Positions 33,133 to 42,085 are shown, numbered from the stretch's first letter. The stretch: 64,000 nt of DNA from Plantactinospora soyae (GCF_014874095.1 NZ_JADBEB010000001.1:4712001-4776000); one strand, 5' to 3'. Translations and numbers: made by a program. The notes: generated by a model from the letters alone, not told the origin.

Positions 33133-34077
33133 ATGGTCTTCAAGAAGATGTTGAGCGCGCTCGGCGTCGGTGGTCCGAGCGTGGACACGGTGCTGACCAA
33201 CCCGAACACCCGGCCCGGCCTGGTGCTCGACGGACAGGTGAACCTGCGTGGCGGCGAGACCCCGGCCGACATCGAGCAGATCACCCTGGCCCTGGTCACC
33301 CGGGTCGAGATGGAGGCCGGCGACAGCGAGTACGCCGGCACGATGGAGTTCTACCGGCTTCCGGTGAGCGGGGCAATGCGGCTGGAGGCCAAGCAGGAAG
33401 TCACCATCCCGTTCCAGCTCCCGGTGCCGTGGGAGACCCCGATCACCGACGTCTACGGCCAGCGGCTGCGTGGGATGACGATGGGGCTGCGTACCGAGTT
33501 GGCGATCGCTCGGGCCGTCGACAAGAGCGATCTCGACGCGGTCGCGGTGCACCCGCTGCCGGTGCACGAGAAGATCCTCGAGGCGTTCGCGCAGCTCGGC
33601 TTCCAGTTCAAGAACGCCGACCTGGAGCGTGGCCACATCTACGGCGTCCAGCAGACGCTGCCGTTCTACCAGGAGATCGAGTTCTTCGCCGCACCGCAGT
33701 ACGCGCACGCGATCCGTGAGGTCGAGCTGACCTTCGTCACCAACCAGCACGGAATCGACGTCATCATCGAGTGCGACAAGCGCGGCGGGTTGTTCAGCGG
33801 GGGACAGGACACCGTTGGCCGGTACACCGCCACGCACGCCGAGGTCGACCAGGTCGACTGGCGGGCCCGGGTGGAGGGCTGGCTCGGCCAGACGGTCGCC
33901 AGCTACGGCCGGCACCCGGGCCACGGCCACCCCGGCAAGCAGGGCGGTCACCACGGCCGGCACGGAGCCGGAGGCATGGTCGCCGGTGCCGCGCTCGGGC
34001 TGGCCGGTGGCATGATCGCCGGCGAGATGCTGGAGGACTCCTTCGAGGGCGACTTCGGCGACTTCGGCGGGGAGTAG
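33133..34077 (+). CDS. Spo0M-like sporulation protein (arrestin fold)
   Basis: A 314-residue protein whose first 245 residues are the SpoOM domain: MVFKKMLSALGVGGPSVDTV, PGLVLDGQVNLRGGETPADI, IPFQLPVPWETPITDVYGQR, and VEHPLPVHEKILEAF-like text (VHPLPVHEKILEAFAQLGFQ). The C-terminal part is His/Gly-rich (RHPGHGHPGKQGGHHGRHGA), followed by a hydrophobic Gly-rich helix and an acidic end. The His-rich stretch could bind metal. Spo0M proteins take part in sporulation control and scaffold interactions in Bacillus; in actinomycetes their role is poorly known. Confidence 0.85.
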   Translation: MVFKKMLSALGVGGPSVDTVLTNPNTRPGLVLDGQVNLRGGETPADIEQITLALVTRVEMEAGDSEYAGTMEFYRLPVSGAMRLEAKQEVTIPFQLPVPWETPITDVYGQRLRGMTMGLRTELAIARAVDKSDLDAVAVHPLPVHEKILEAFAQLGFQFKNADLERGHIYGVQQTLPFYQEIEFFAAPQYAHAIREVELTFVTNQHGIDVIIECDKRGGLFSGGQDTVGRYTATHAEVDQVDWRARVEGWLGQTVASYGRHPGHGHPGKQGGHHGRHGAGGMVAGAALGLAGGMIAGEMLEDSFEGDFGDFGGE

Positions 34078-34101
34078 CCGCCGGGGAAATAAGCGCCAAG
34101 G

Positions 34102-34139
34102 GGTCACGGTCCCCGCCGATTTCGGCGGGGACCGTGACC
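34102..34139 (+). terminator. Terminator after spo0M-like gene
   Basis: GGTCACGGTCCCCGCCG (34102-34118) pairs with CGGCGGGGACCGTGACC (34123-34139) around an ATTT tetraloop: 17 bp, perfect. It also lies after the end of the minus-strand gene at 34207. Confidence 0.87.
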
Positions 34140-34206
34140 TTCGTGGCTTGTCGCCACCGTTCGGGACACTCCGGCTACGCCCGGTCCTCAGGCGCCCGGA
34201 GCGTCG

Positions 34207-34590
34207 TTACCGCCTGCCGTGGCGCCAGGAGTTACCCAACTTCGACAGACCACGGCTACCGAGGTAGGCGATGGTCATCAGGGTGATGAAGAACCAGGCC
34301 TGATTCGCCCGGAACGGGTCGACTCCGCTCGCGTCCCTCCCCACCAGGTCTGCGGCGAGCAGGGTGAATCCCACCGCCGCCAGGTAGATGTAGAACTCGG
34401 TGCTCAGGAACGCGGGCTTGGTCTCGTTGCCCGGCCGCTGCCTGACCGGCTCGTCCATCCGGCGCTGCATCTCCGACAACGTCTGCTGTATCTGCTGGTT
34501 GGAGATGTTCTGCGTGCCCATCTCGCGGGTCGGTGCCGACTGAATGTCCTGCTGACTCATCGGCTGCCTCGACGGGGTCTGCGTGCTCAT
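34207..34590 (-). CDS. Small Gln-rich membrane protein
   Basis: The ATG at 34590 has GAGGAGG upstream; 127 residues. The first 65 residues are polar and rich in Gln and Ser/Thr (QPMSQQDIQSAPTREMGTQN, NQQIQQTLSEMQRRMDE). Two transmembrane helices follow (about 73-92 STEFYIYLAAVGFTLLAADL; about 103-117 WFFITLMTIAYLGS), and the end is basic. I recognise it as a conserved Micromonosporaceae-type hypothetical, without a known function. About 250 bases with nothing identifiable separate it from the divergent gene at 34840. Confidence 0.65.
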   Translation of the reverse strand: MSTQTPSRQPMSQQDIQSAPTREMGTQNISNQQIQQTLSEMQRRMDEPVRQRPGNETKPAFLSTEFYIYLAAVGFTLLAADLVGRDASGVDPFRANQAWFFITLMTIAYLGSRGLSKLGNSWRHGRR

Positions 34591-34839
34591 CTTTTCCTCC
34601 TCGGATTCGATGAGATCTCTTGCGACCTCCCGTGGCCGCGGCATCACCACGGCCCGGCACCCGTTGGCTACCCGACCGGGTACGCCACAAACAGCCGGCC
34701 GCCAGCGAACGGGCTGGTCAGGCGGCGGCCAGCGCGGCCGGGGCAGGGTCTTGCGCGGATCCCGCCCGGCCGGCGACCCGCACCCCGCGTTTGGGAACCC
34801 GGGCACCGGGGACACCCCGGACAACAACGAGTCGGCGGG

Positions 34840-35247
34840 GTGGTGGACGTGCGCGGAGACGACGAACGGCGGGAGTCGGCGCGGCGGGCCGAGGACCGGG
34901 TCAGTCGCGGGGAGTACGCGCCCGGCGCGATCGAGGAGGTCACTCTTCCGGTCGACGAGGGTCGTGAGGCGCACGAACTCGACATCGAGGATCCGGCGGA
35001 CGGGGCGCGCGATCCGGACGTACTGCGTAACGGCGGGCCGACCCGGAACCGGGGTGTGATCACGACGACCGGGGGTCGGAAGGCCGGCCCGGCCAGTGTT
35101 CGGCGCCGACCCCGCCCGCCCGGCGGAAAGGTCGCGCCGACCACCACCGGAGACGCGACCACCGGCGGCATGAACACCCCGGCATCCGGCTCGACCAGCG
35201 ACAACTCCGGCGAGGGCCGCCAGATCGGCAACTTCACCGACAAGTAG
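34840..35247 (+). CDS. Hypothetical disordered protein
   Basis: In-frame GTG codons at 34840, 34843 and 34849 could start a protein of about 133-135 residues. It is charged and probably disordered: RRESARRAEDRVSRGEYAPG, IEEVTLPVDEGREAHELDIE, then a Pro/Thr/Gly-rich end (PTTTGDATTGGMNTPASGST). A hairpin terminator follows the stop, which supports a real transcript. No family recognised. Confidence 0.5.
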   Translation: MVDVRGDDERRESARRAEDRVSRGEYAPGAIEEVTLPVDEGREAHELDIEDPADGARDPDVLRNGGPTRNRGVITTTGGRKAGPASVRRRPRPPGGKVAPTTTGDATTGGMNTPASGSTSDNSGEGRQIGNFTDK

Positions 35248-35259
35248 TCAGCGATATTC

Positions 35260-35291
35260 ATCGGGGGTAGGGACTTCCTCCGACCCCCGAT
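35260..35291 (+). terminator. Hairpin terminator
   Basis: ATCGGGGGT (35260-35268) pairs with ACCCCCGAT (35283-35291), a 9-bp stem with a 14-base loop, 13 bases after the stop of the gene at 34840. Confidence 0.6.
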
Positions 35292-35357
35292 TCAGTCGTT
35301 GGATCACCCCGTCCCCTCGGACGCCGGTCGCGGGCGGACCACGGTTTGCGACGAAGG

Positions 35358-35564
35358 ATGGCGCCCGTGTTCTCCGAAGGTAAACTGACCCAGCCCGTAC
35401 CGATCAACTCCGGCCCCGAGCCGATCCCCGAGTGCGTGGAGCGCGCCGGGATGTGGTCCGTACTCCTTCGCCACGTCGTTCACGGCGGGAACTGCCGGGC
35501 GTGCGGCAACCCGCCGGACCACACCGGTTTCTGCTTCGCCGGAGGGTGGCGTACGAGCGGCTGA
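35358..35564 (+). CDS. Small Cys-containing hypothetical protein
   Basis: A 68-residue ORF from ATG 35358 (in-frame TTG at 35346 is an alternative). A C-terminal cluster reads NCRACGNPPDHTGFCF, with three Cys and one His in a spacing that could hold zinc. No family recognised and no clear RBS, so support is limited to composition and the clustered Cys. Confidence 0.4.
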   Translation: MAPVFSEGKLTQPVPINSGPEPIPECVERAGMWSVLLRHVVHGGNCRACGNPPDHTGFCFAGGWRTSG

Positions 35565-35635
35565 CGACCAACTGGCCGAACTGAGCGCTTCTCCTGCTGC
35601 GGGGTGATCGCTGTGCCGGTCGCCAGCGTGGCGGA

Positions 35636-36136
35636 CTACCTTCGGGAGCTGATCGCCAGCCATTCGGCGATGTCGGCGATCACGGCCGGGTCGACGTGCT
35701 GCGGTGGCTCGTACTCGGCGGGCGTGGACGGACCCGAGCCTGGGAAGAACAGATGGTTGTCGGCGTCGTAGACGCGGATCACGACGTCCGGCCGATGGGC
35801 AAGTCCGGCCTGCCAGCTCGTAAGGTCGTCGTCAACGGTCACCTGGTAGTCGCGGCCGCCCTGCAGGATGAGCATCGGTTTGTCCAGCGCCGCCGCGGCG
35901 GCGACCGGGTCGTCGCCGCGCAGGTCCAGCCAGTACGAGGCGGGCCAGCCGAACGGCAGGTCCGCGGCCGGGGTCGCCGGCGACAGCTCGGGGCTGTCGA
36001 TGAGCGCCGCCTGCCGCGTGAACGCCTCGACAGCGGCCTGGGGGATCGAGTCGGGGATCACCGAGGCGAGGTAGCGGGCGACGCGGACGGCGGCGCGGTG
36101 CATCGGCTGCGTGTCCCCGGCCAGGATCACCATGCC
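35636..36136 (-). pseudogene. Alpha/beta hydrolase, N-terminal half missing
   Basis: Only the C-terminal half of a dienelactone-hydrolase/prolyl-oligopeptidase-like protein is present. It starts in MVILAGDTQPMHRAAVRVAR and continues PFGWPASYWLDLRGDDPVAA, the Asp loop KPMLILQGGRDYQVTVDDDL and the catalytic His in VYDADNHLFFPGSG. The GxSxG nucleophile elbow that should lie upstream is absent. The sequence stops at about 36136, where an unrelated plus-strand gene fragment begins. Confidence 0.7.
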
Positions 36137-36147
36137 AGCGACGGACG

Positions 36148-36417
36148 CTTCGGCGCGGATTCGCCGCCGCGGTGGCCGCCCTGGTCGCCGAGTTCAACGC
36201 GTACCTCGACCGAGAGAACACCGACCCGGCGACCGACCCCGTCGGCTACCGACAACACGCGATCTGGCTCAACCGCGACGAACTCAACACCATGATCAGC
36301 AGATTGCGCGACGCGATCGCCCCCCAGCTGGCAAATCCGCCCGCCCCCGATCGCACCAGATACCTGCTGAGCCCCATCCTCTTCCCCAGCGAGGAGCCAT
36401 CCACCGACACCACCTGA
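36148..36417 (+). pseudogene. ArsR/HTH_20-type regulator, C-terminal fragment
   Basis: From about 36148 the frame reads GFAAAVAALVAEFNAYLDRE, then YRQHAIWLNRDELNTMISRL and ANPPAPDRTRYLLSPILFP. This is the characteristic C-terminal effector region of actinobacterial winged-helix (ArsR/HTH_20) regulators. The DNA-binding half is missing. The fragment butts directly onto the truncated hydrolase at 36136. Confidence 0.65.
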
Positions 36418-36525
36418 GGCGCGAGAGCATCCACCGACGGGTCGACCGCTGTAGTGCGGTCAACCGGGAGGTCTGGTCAGCCGGCGGCCCGGGTGGAGGG
36501 AGGCTCCACCCGGGTGTGCTCCGAC

Positions 36526-38922
36526 TCAGCCGACCCGGAGTACGCCGAGGCGCTGGGTGGCCCGAGTGAGGGCGACGTACAGGTCGTTGCGCCCCCGGGG
36601 AGACTCGGCGACGATCCGGTCCGGATCGACGACCAGTACCGAATCGAACTCCAGCCCCTTCGCCTGCGCCACGGTCAGCAGCACCACCCGGCTCTCCAGC
36701 TCCGGGGCGTCGCCGAGGGCCAGGCCGGGCACGGCCTCGGTGGCCGCCAAGCCCAGTACGGCACCGCGTCCGGCCGGAACGATCACTCCGACCCGCCCGT
36801 CGCCGACCTTGGCGACCTCGGCGCGGATCGCCTCGACCAGCCGGTCGGGCAGGGCGTCCTCGTCGACCTGGACGTCCCAGGGCTGCTCGCCGGTGCCGCG
36901 TACGGCGCGGGGCGTGGTCAGCGTCGGATCGATCTCGGCCAGCACCTTGGCGGCGACCGCCATGATCTCGGCCGGCGTCCGGTAGCTCACCGTCAACTCC
37001 TCCAGCCGCCAACGGTCGCCGACGTACGACTCCAGCACCCCGTGCCACGACGACGCGCCGGCCAGCGCACCGGTCTGGGCCACGTCCCCGACCAGCGTCA
37101 TGGACCGGCTGGGCGAGCGCCGCATCAGCACCCGCCAGGCCATCGGGGAGAGTTCCTGCGCCTCGTCCACGATCACGTGGCCGAAGGCCCAGCCCCGGTC
37201 CGCAGCCGCCCGCTCGGCGGTGGTCAACTGTTCGCCGTCCTCCTGCCGCTCCGCCAACCGGTCGGCGACGAGCAGGTCGGTGACGTCCAGCATTCCGTCC
37301 TCGGCGCCGGCCTCGTCCTCGAAGTCGATCGACTTGGAACCGGACGCGATCTCCAGTACGCCCTCGGCGTACTCGATCTCTGCCTGGCGCTGCCGCGCGA
37401 CGCGGGCCTGGGCCGCGCGGTCGTCCTCGCCGAGCAGTTCGGCGGCCTCGTCCAGCAGCGGTACGTCGGCCGGGGTCCACCCGCCCCGGGGCTCGCGCCA
37501 CAGCGAGGCCCGTTCCGCCTCGGAGAGATCCGCCCCGGCGACCGCGAGCCGGTCGGTGGAGGCGAACAGCCCGGCCACGACCTGCTGCGGAGTGAGGACC
37601 GGCCAGAGCCAGTCCAGCACGGCCAGCACCTCGGGCTCGGTACGCAGCTCCCGCCGGAACTCGGCAAGGTCGGCCTCGTCGAGCAGGTTCTCCCCGCCCA
37701 GTGGATCAGCGCCGATCCGCTCGGCGAGCTGGTCGGCGAGGGCGTGGATGATCTCGATGTCGAACAGTGGCCGGGCCAGGTTGTGCGGCCGGCCCGAACG
37801 GCGGGCCCGGTCCCGCGCGGCGACCACGGTCGCCGGGTCGAGGACGATGGAGTCCCGCTCGATCGAGATCTCCAACGGCTCGTCCGGGACCCGCTGCCGG
37901 TCCTGGATGGCGGCGGCCAGCACCCGCACCATCTCGGGCCGGCCCTTGAGCTCGGCGACCTCGGCCGGCTCGGCCCGGGTCGCGGTGACGCCGGGGAACA
38001 GCTCGCCGACGGTACGCAGCAGTACGCCGGTCTCGGCCAGCGCCGGCAGTACCTGGGAGATGTAGCGCAGGAAGGTCGCGTTCGGGCCGACCAGCAGCAC
38101 GCCCCGGGTGGAGAGGATCTGCCGGTGCGTGTAGAGCAGGTACGCGGCCCGGTGCAGCGCCACCGCGGTCTTGCCGGTGCCGGGACCACCCTGCACGACG
38201 AGCACACCGTCGAGGTCGGCCCGGATCACCTGGTCCTGCTCGGCCTGGATGGTCCGGACGATGTCGATCATCCGACCGGTACGGCTGGCGTTCACGGCGG
38301 CGAGCAGTGCCGCCTCGCCGGTGAGTCCACCAGTGCCGCCGCCGGCCCGGCCCGCCACGGCCAGGTCGAGCACCTCGTCGTCGAGGCCCACGACGGCGCG
38401 GTCCCGGGTCCGGATGTGCCGGCGGCGGCGTACGCCTTCGGGTGTCGCGGCGGTGGCGAGATAGAACGGTCGGGCCGCCGGGGCGCGCCAGTCCAGCAGC
38501 ACGGGTTCGAACTCGTCGGCATCGGCGAACATGCCGATCCGGCCGATGTACCGGCGGGTGCCGCTGTCGAGGTCGAGACGACCGAAACAGAGCCCCTGTT
38601 CCACCGCGCCCAACCGTTCGAGCTGTTCCGTGTACATCTGTACGGTGCTGTCGCGCTGTGAGCGTTCCTGCTGGGTGCCGCCGGTGTTCCGGAGGGCGTA
38701 CCCGAGCCGCTCGTCGGCCTGTTTCCGCAACTCGTCCAGGCGTCCGTAGAGCATGGAGACGTACTGCTGTTCGTCGGAGATCTCGGCCACGGACGGGCCG
38801 GTCAGCTCGGCCCGGGCGGGCTGGGCGGGCCCTGCTCCGTCGGTGGGTCCGTCACCCTCGATCCGCCCGTTGACCGGCTCGTCGAGACGCGGGTCATGCG
38901 AAACGCCGGATTGTTTTGACAA
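36526..38922 (-). CDS. HelD/HelR-type RNA polymerase-recycling ATPase
   Basis: A 798-residue superfamily 1 helicase-like protein starting at TTG 38922, with GGAGAG upstream. The N-terminal coiled region (EISDEQQYVSMLYGRLDELR) is followed by FGRLDLDSGTRRYIGRIGMF and LLDWRAPAARPFYLATAATP, both typical of actinobacterial HelD. The Walker A GGPGTGKT is at 245-252, Walker B in VIVDEAQELSP, then VGDVAQTGALAG and YVALTRATQRL. HelD pries stalled RNA polymerase from DNA; the HelR branch also displaces rifamycins. I saw no obvious rifamycin-associated element upstream, so resistance is not implied. Confidence 0.88.
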   Translation of the reverse strand: MSKQSGVSHDPRLDEPVNGRIEGDGPTDGAGPAQPARAELTGPSVAEISDEQQYVSMLYGRLDELRKQADERLGYALRNTGGTQQERSQRDSTVQMYTEQLERLGAVEQGLCFGRLDLDSGTRRYIGRIGMFADADEFEPVLLDWRAPAARPFYLATAATPEGVRRRRHIRTRDRAVVGLDDEVLDLAVAGRAGGGTGGLTGEAALLAAVNASRTGRMIDIVRTIQAEQDQVIRADLDGVLVVQGGPGTGKTAVALHRAAYLLYTHRQILSTRGVLLVGPNATFLRYISQVLPALAETGVLLRTVGELFPGVTATRAEPAEVAELKGRPEMVRVLAAAIQDRQRVPDEPLEISIERDSIVLDPATVVAARDRARRSGRPHNLARPLFDIEIIHALADQLAERIGADPLGGENLLDEADLAEFRRELRTEPEVLAVLDWLWPVLTPQQVVAGLFASTDRLAVAGADLSEAERASLWREPRGGWTPADVPLLDEAAELLGEDDRAAQARVARQRQAEIEYAEGVLEIASGSKSIDFEDEAGAEDGMLDVTDLLVADRLAERQEDGEQLTTAERAAADRGWAFGHVIVDEAQELSPMAWRVLMRRSPSRSMTLVGDVAQTGALAGASSWHGVLESYVGDRWRLEELTVSYRTPAEIMAVAAKVLAEIDPTLTTPRAVRGTGEQPWDVQVDEDALPDRLVEAIRAEVAKVGDGRVGVIVPAGRGAVLGLAATEAVPGLALGDAPELESRVVLLTVAQAKGLEFDSVLVVDPDRIVAESPRGRNDLYVALTRATQRLGVLRVG

Positions 38923-38978
38923 ACCGTCTCTCCATTGTTAGACTTCCTGCGGAACGGCATTCAGTGCCGTTCTTTTTT
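38916..38978 (+). promoter_or_regulatory. Plus-strand promoter and intrinsic terminator, antisense to the helD leader
   Basis: TTGACA (38916) - 17 bases - TAGACT (38939) is a near-consensus promoter pointing away from helD. The hairpin GAACGGCA-TTCAG-TGCCGTTC (38952-38972) followed by six T starts almost at the expected +1. This is a textbook intrinsic terminator, rare in this window. Either a very short RNA is made, or the hairpin acts in the helD leader when read from the other strand. Confidence 0.45.
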
Positions 38979-39082
38979 GTGCTCAACTGATGAAAGATAG
39001 CGCGTTTTCCCGCCGCCGGCCACGATTCTATCGGTGGCCATAGGTCGTGGCCGAGTCAGCGGAACAGCGGAAAGGCACCCCC

Positions 39083-39724
39083 GTGATCTTCGAGCCCGGC
39101 CAGCGCATCGTGTTCATCGGAGACAGCATCACCGACTGTGGGCGCCGGGACGTGGCCGCGCCGTACGGGAACGGCTACGTCAGCCTGGTCCACGCCTTCG
39201 TCACCGCCGCGCATCCCGGACTCGGGCTCGACTGGGTCAACCAGGGCATCGGCGGGGACACCGTGCGCGACCTCGCGGCCCGCTGGGAGCGGGACGTGGT
39301 CGAGGCCCGGCCGGACTGGCTCCTCGTGAAGATCGGGATCAACGACGTCTGGCGCGCCTTCGGCAGCCACCCCGAGGATGCCGTGCCGATCGACGAGTAC
39401 GAGACGACGTTACGTCGACTGCTCGGCCGGGCCGTCGGGGCCACCGGATGCCGGCTGGTGCTCGCCGACCCGTACCTGATCGAGCCGGACCGTGACGAGC
39501 CGCAGCGCGCCCAGACCGACCGGTACGCCGAGGTGGTCGCCAAGCTGGCCAACGAGTTCGACGCCCGGCACGTACGCACCCAGGCGGCCTTCGACCGGGT
39601 GTTGGCGACCACGACGCCGGGGGACTGGGCCGACGACCGGGTCCACCCCAACCTGCCCGGCCATGCCGTCATCGCGCAGGCGTTCCTCGCCGTGATCGGC
39701 TGGCACGAGCCGACCGGGTCCTGA
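39083..39724 (+). CDS. SGNH/GDSL-family hydrolase
   Basis: GTG 39083 with GGAAAGG upstream gives 213 residues; GTG 39047 in the same frame would add 12. The four SGNH blocks are clear: FIGDSITD (Ser), NQGIGGDTV (Gly), VKIGINDVWR (Asn) and DWADDRVHPNLPGHAV (catalytic Asp and His). There is no signal peptide, so it is cytoplasmic. Family members deacetylate sugars or hydrolyse lipid or acyl esters. It is a single gene. Confidence 0.85.
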   Translation: MIFEPGQRIVFIGDSITDCGRRDVAAPYGNGYVSLVHAFVTAAHPGLGLDWVNQGIGGDTVRDLAARWERDVVEARPDWLLVKIGINDVWRAFGSHPEDAVPIDEYETTLRRLLGRAVGATGCRLVLADPYLIEPDRDEPQRAQTDRYAEVVAKLANEFDARHVRTQAAFDRVLATTTPGDWADDRVHPNLPGHAVIAQAFLAVIGWHEPTGS

Positions 39725-39759
39725 CTTCCGTAGCGGGATGCCGGTCGATGGTGCCGGTG

Positions 39760-40174
39760 TCAGGGCAGGCCAGGGGCACCGGCCGGTAGCAACCCCTCCA
39801 GGACCAGGCGGGCGAGTGCGTCCGCGCGGTCCCGGCGCTCATGCGGAGTCAGTCCGACCGGGCGGCCCAACTGGTTCGCCATCGCCTCCTGGGTGACCGC
39901 CATCGCCGGTCCGGTGATCGCGAAGAACACCAGCTCCACTGGGACGGTCGGCATCCGGCCCGCCGCCATGAGGCGCTCGAGGACGGGCCGCAGGCTGACG
40001 ACGAAGGGCTCGATGAACTCCGCGTACAGGTAGGCCAGGCGCTCGCCGCCGCGCCCCGACTCGTCGGCGATCACCCGGTTGACCTCGGGCAGCTCGCTCG
40101 CGTTTCGGTAGAGGTCCAGGACCAGTGCCGTCAGTCGGGCATCGTCGGGTAGGGCCGGCGGAACTCCGCACAGA
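39760..40174 (-). pseudogene. TetR-family regulator, DNA-binding domain missing
   Basis: The open frame begins just after a TGA at about 40175 and reads LTALVLDLYRNASELPEVNR, RVIADESGRGGERLAYLYAE, SLRPVLERLMAAGRMPTVPV, FFAITGPAMAVTQEAMANQL, LARLVLEGLL. These are the ligand-binding helices of a TetR protein. The N-terminal HTH that should precede them is absent; the next sequence is the end of the ABC permease. It cannot bind DNA as it stands. Confidence 0.65.
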
Positions 40175-40236
40175 GCTCATGCCGGAAGAGTGAGACCGGC
40201 AATACCGCCCGGACCGGAAACCGGGAACGGCGCCCG

Positions 40237-41166
40237 TCAGCTGGTCACGTCGCGGGCGCCGAACCGGGCCCAGGCCGCGGAGAGGAACACCACGATGTAC
40301 GCCGCCGCCGAGAGCAGCCCCGGCCGCAGCGCGTCGAACGACACCGGATCCCGGAGCAGTTCGACGAACGCCTGCCAGTGGTGCGTCAGCAGGTACGGGT
40401 GCAGCCAGTCGAGCTGCGTGATGGAGTCGAGTACGAAGCTGGTCACCGACAGCATGGTGATCGCGATGGTGGCGCCCATCGGCTGCTCGGTGAGCGTGGA
40501 GACAAACAGCCCCACCGCGCCCAGCGCACACAGCCCCACCGCCAGATAGCCGCAGACGGCGAGCAGCCGGAGCAGTCCCTCTCCGAAACCGACCTGGGTT
40601 CCGGAGAGCAGGGTCACCGGCCCACCGCCGAACAGGGCCAGCCCGGCGACCAGGCCGACCGCGGCGACCAGCAGCGTCACGGTGAACGCGAAGACGACGA
40701 TGCCGGCGTACTTGACGGCGAGCAGCCGGTTCCGGCCGACCGGCACGGTCAGCAGGTACCGCAGGGTGCCGGAGTTGGCCTCGCCGGCCACGCTGTCCCC
40801 GGCGATCGCCGCCACCGCGATCGGCAGGAACAGCCCCAGTTCCAACCCGAGAGCGGCCAGGGCGACGAAGAGGCCGTTGCCGGTGATCGAGGAGAAGAAC
40901 CCGGGGCCGTCGCCGCCTTCCGCCGGGGCGTCGGTCACCCGCATCGCGACAGCGATGATCACGGGTACGGCCGCCAGCGCCATCATCCCGGCCTGGTTGC
41001 GCCGACGCCCGAAGATCAGCCGCAGCTCGGAGCGGAAGAAGCGGGTGCTGACCGCACGGGTGGACGGCCGGGGCCGACGAGCGTCCGTCGTTGCACCCGG
41101 CCCGGTCACCTCGGTTCTGTCGGGCCGGGAAGCCACCGCATCACCCACCGCGTCAACCGCTGACAT
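40237..41166 (-). CDS. ABC-2 type transporter permease
   Basis: A 309-residue membrane protein. A polar N-terminus of about 40 residues leads to FRSELRLIFGRRRNQ, followed by six predicted helices (MMALAAVPVIIAVAM, FVALAALGLELGLFLPIAVA, IVVFAFTVTLLVAAVGLVAG, LLAVCGYLAVGLCALGAVGL, IAITMLSVTSFVLDS, LLSAAAYIVVFLSA). The motif DSVAGEANSGTLRYLLTVPV is diagnostic for ABC-2 permeases. Its start overlaps the ATPase stop by 14 bases, so they form one exporter; the substrate is unknown (often antibiotics or lipids). Confidence 0.88.
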   Translation of the reverse strand: MSAVDAVGDAVASRPDRTEVTGPGATTDARRPRPSTRAVSTRFFRSELRLIFGRRRNQAGMMALAAVPVIIAVAMRVTDAPAEGGDGPGFFSSITGNGLFVALAALGLELGLFLPIAVAAIAGDSVAGEANSGTLRYLLTVPVGRNRLLAVKYAGIVVFAFTVTLLVAAVGLVAGLALFGGGPVTLLSGTQVGFGEGLLRLLAVCGYLAVGLCALGAVGLFVSTLTEQPMGATIAITMLSVTSFVLDSITQLDWLHPYLLTHHWQAFVELLRDPVSFDALRPGLLSAAAYIVVFLSAAWARFGARDVTS

Positions 41167-42085
41167 CGAAACCCTCCCCGGTGAGCGAGACGAACAGCTC
41201 CTCCAGATCCGGGGCGACCACCGCGAAGCCGCGTACCGGCACGGCGGCGTGCACCAGCGCGGCGACGACCTTCTCCGGCGGTACCGGACCGAGGATTCCG
41301 CTGGCCTCCCTGGTCGCCGTGGCGACGTCGGTGAGCCCCAGTTCGCGGAGTACCCGGGCGGCCTCGACCGGCCGGTCCGTCGTCACCTGGGCCCGGGGCG
41401 TGGCCGCGGCCCGCAACTCCGCCAGCGGCGCCTGGGCGACCAGCCGTCCCTGGTGCATGACGCCCACGTCGGTGCAGACCTGCTCCACCTCGGCGAGCAG
41501 GTGGGTGGAGAGCAGTACGGTCGCACCCTCGGCGGCGAGCGCGGCGACCAGGCTCCGGACCTCCCGGGTGCCCTGCGGGTCGAGCCCGTTCGTCGGCTCG
41601 TCCAGGATCAGCAGATCCCGGGGTGCGAGCATCGCCGCGGCCAGCGCCAGCCGCTGCCGCATGCCGAGCGAGTACGCCCGGTACCGCTTGCCGGCCGCGG
41701 CGGTCAGCCCGACCCGGTCCAGTGCCGCGCCGATCCGGTTCCCGGCGGAGGCCGGATCGACGGTGAGGTCCGCCGCGTCCAGCCGGCGCAGGTTCTCCGT
41801 ACCCGAGAGGTACGGATGGAACGCCGGACCCTCCACCAGCGCCCCGATCCGGGGCAGTACGCTCGCCGCCCGGTCCGGCATCCGTTCGCCGAGCAGCGTG
41901 TGCCCGCCCGACGTGGGCCGGATCAGCCCGAGCAGCATCCGGATCGTGGTGGTCTTGCCGGAGCCGTTGGGGCCGAGGAAGCCGTACACGGAGCCACGCG
42001 GGACCGCCAGGTCGACGGCGTCCACCGCGACCTGGCGGCCGAACCGCTTGCTGAGCCCTCGGCTCTGCACCGCTAGTTCCGGCAC
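41153..42085 (-). CDS. ABC transporter ATP-binding protein
   Basis: A 310-residue ATPase: Walker A GPNGSGKTT, Q-loop LLGLIRPTSG, signature motif YSLGMRQRLALAAAML, Walker B LLILDEPTNGLD and H-loop LLSTHLLAEVEQ. The C-terminal 80 residues form the extension common to drug-exporter ATPases (DrrA/CcmA type). Partner permease overlaps its 3' end. The upstream LolA-like gene on the same strand may belong to the same unit. Confidence 0.9.
   Translation of the reverse strand: MPELAVQSRGLSKRFGRQVAVDAVDLAVPRGSVYGFLGPNGSGKTTTIRMLLGLIRPTSGGHTLLGERMPDRAASVLPRIGALVEGPAFHPYLSGTENLRRLDAADLTVDPASAGNRIGAALDRVGLTAAAGKRYRAYSLGMRQRLALAAAMLAPRDLLILDEPTNGLDPQGTREVRSLVAALAAEGATVLLSTHLLAEVEQVCTDVGVMHQGRLVAQAPLAELRAAATPRAQVTTDRPVEAARVLRELGLTDVATATREASGILGPVPPEKVVAALVHAAVPVRGFAVVAPDLEELFVSLTGEGFDVSG

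Noticed and set aside
36454-38661. 735-codon plus-strand frame opposite helD
   Set aside because: No domain, shadow composition; helD is fully supported.
38950-39083. Rifamycin-associated element before helD
   Set aside because: No long palindrome of the type linked to rifamycin-induced genes could be seen; only the small hairpin with a T-run is present.
40237-42085. Antibiotic resistance by the ABC exporter
   Set aside because: The permease and ATPase fit a general exporter; nothing in the sequence shows a drug substrate.
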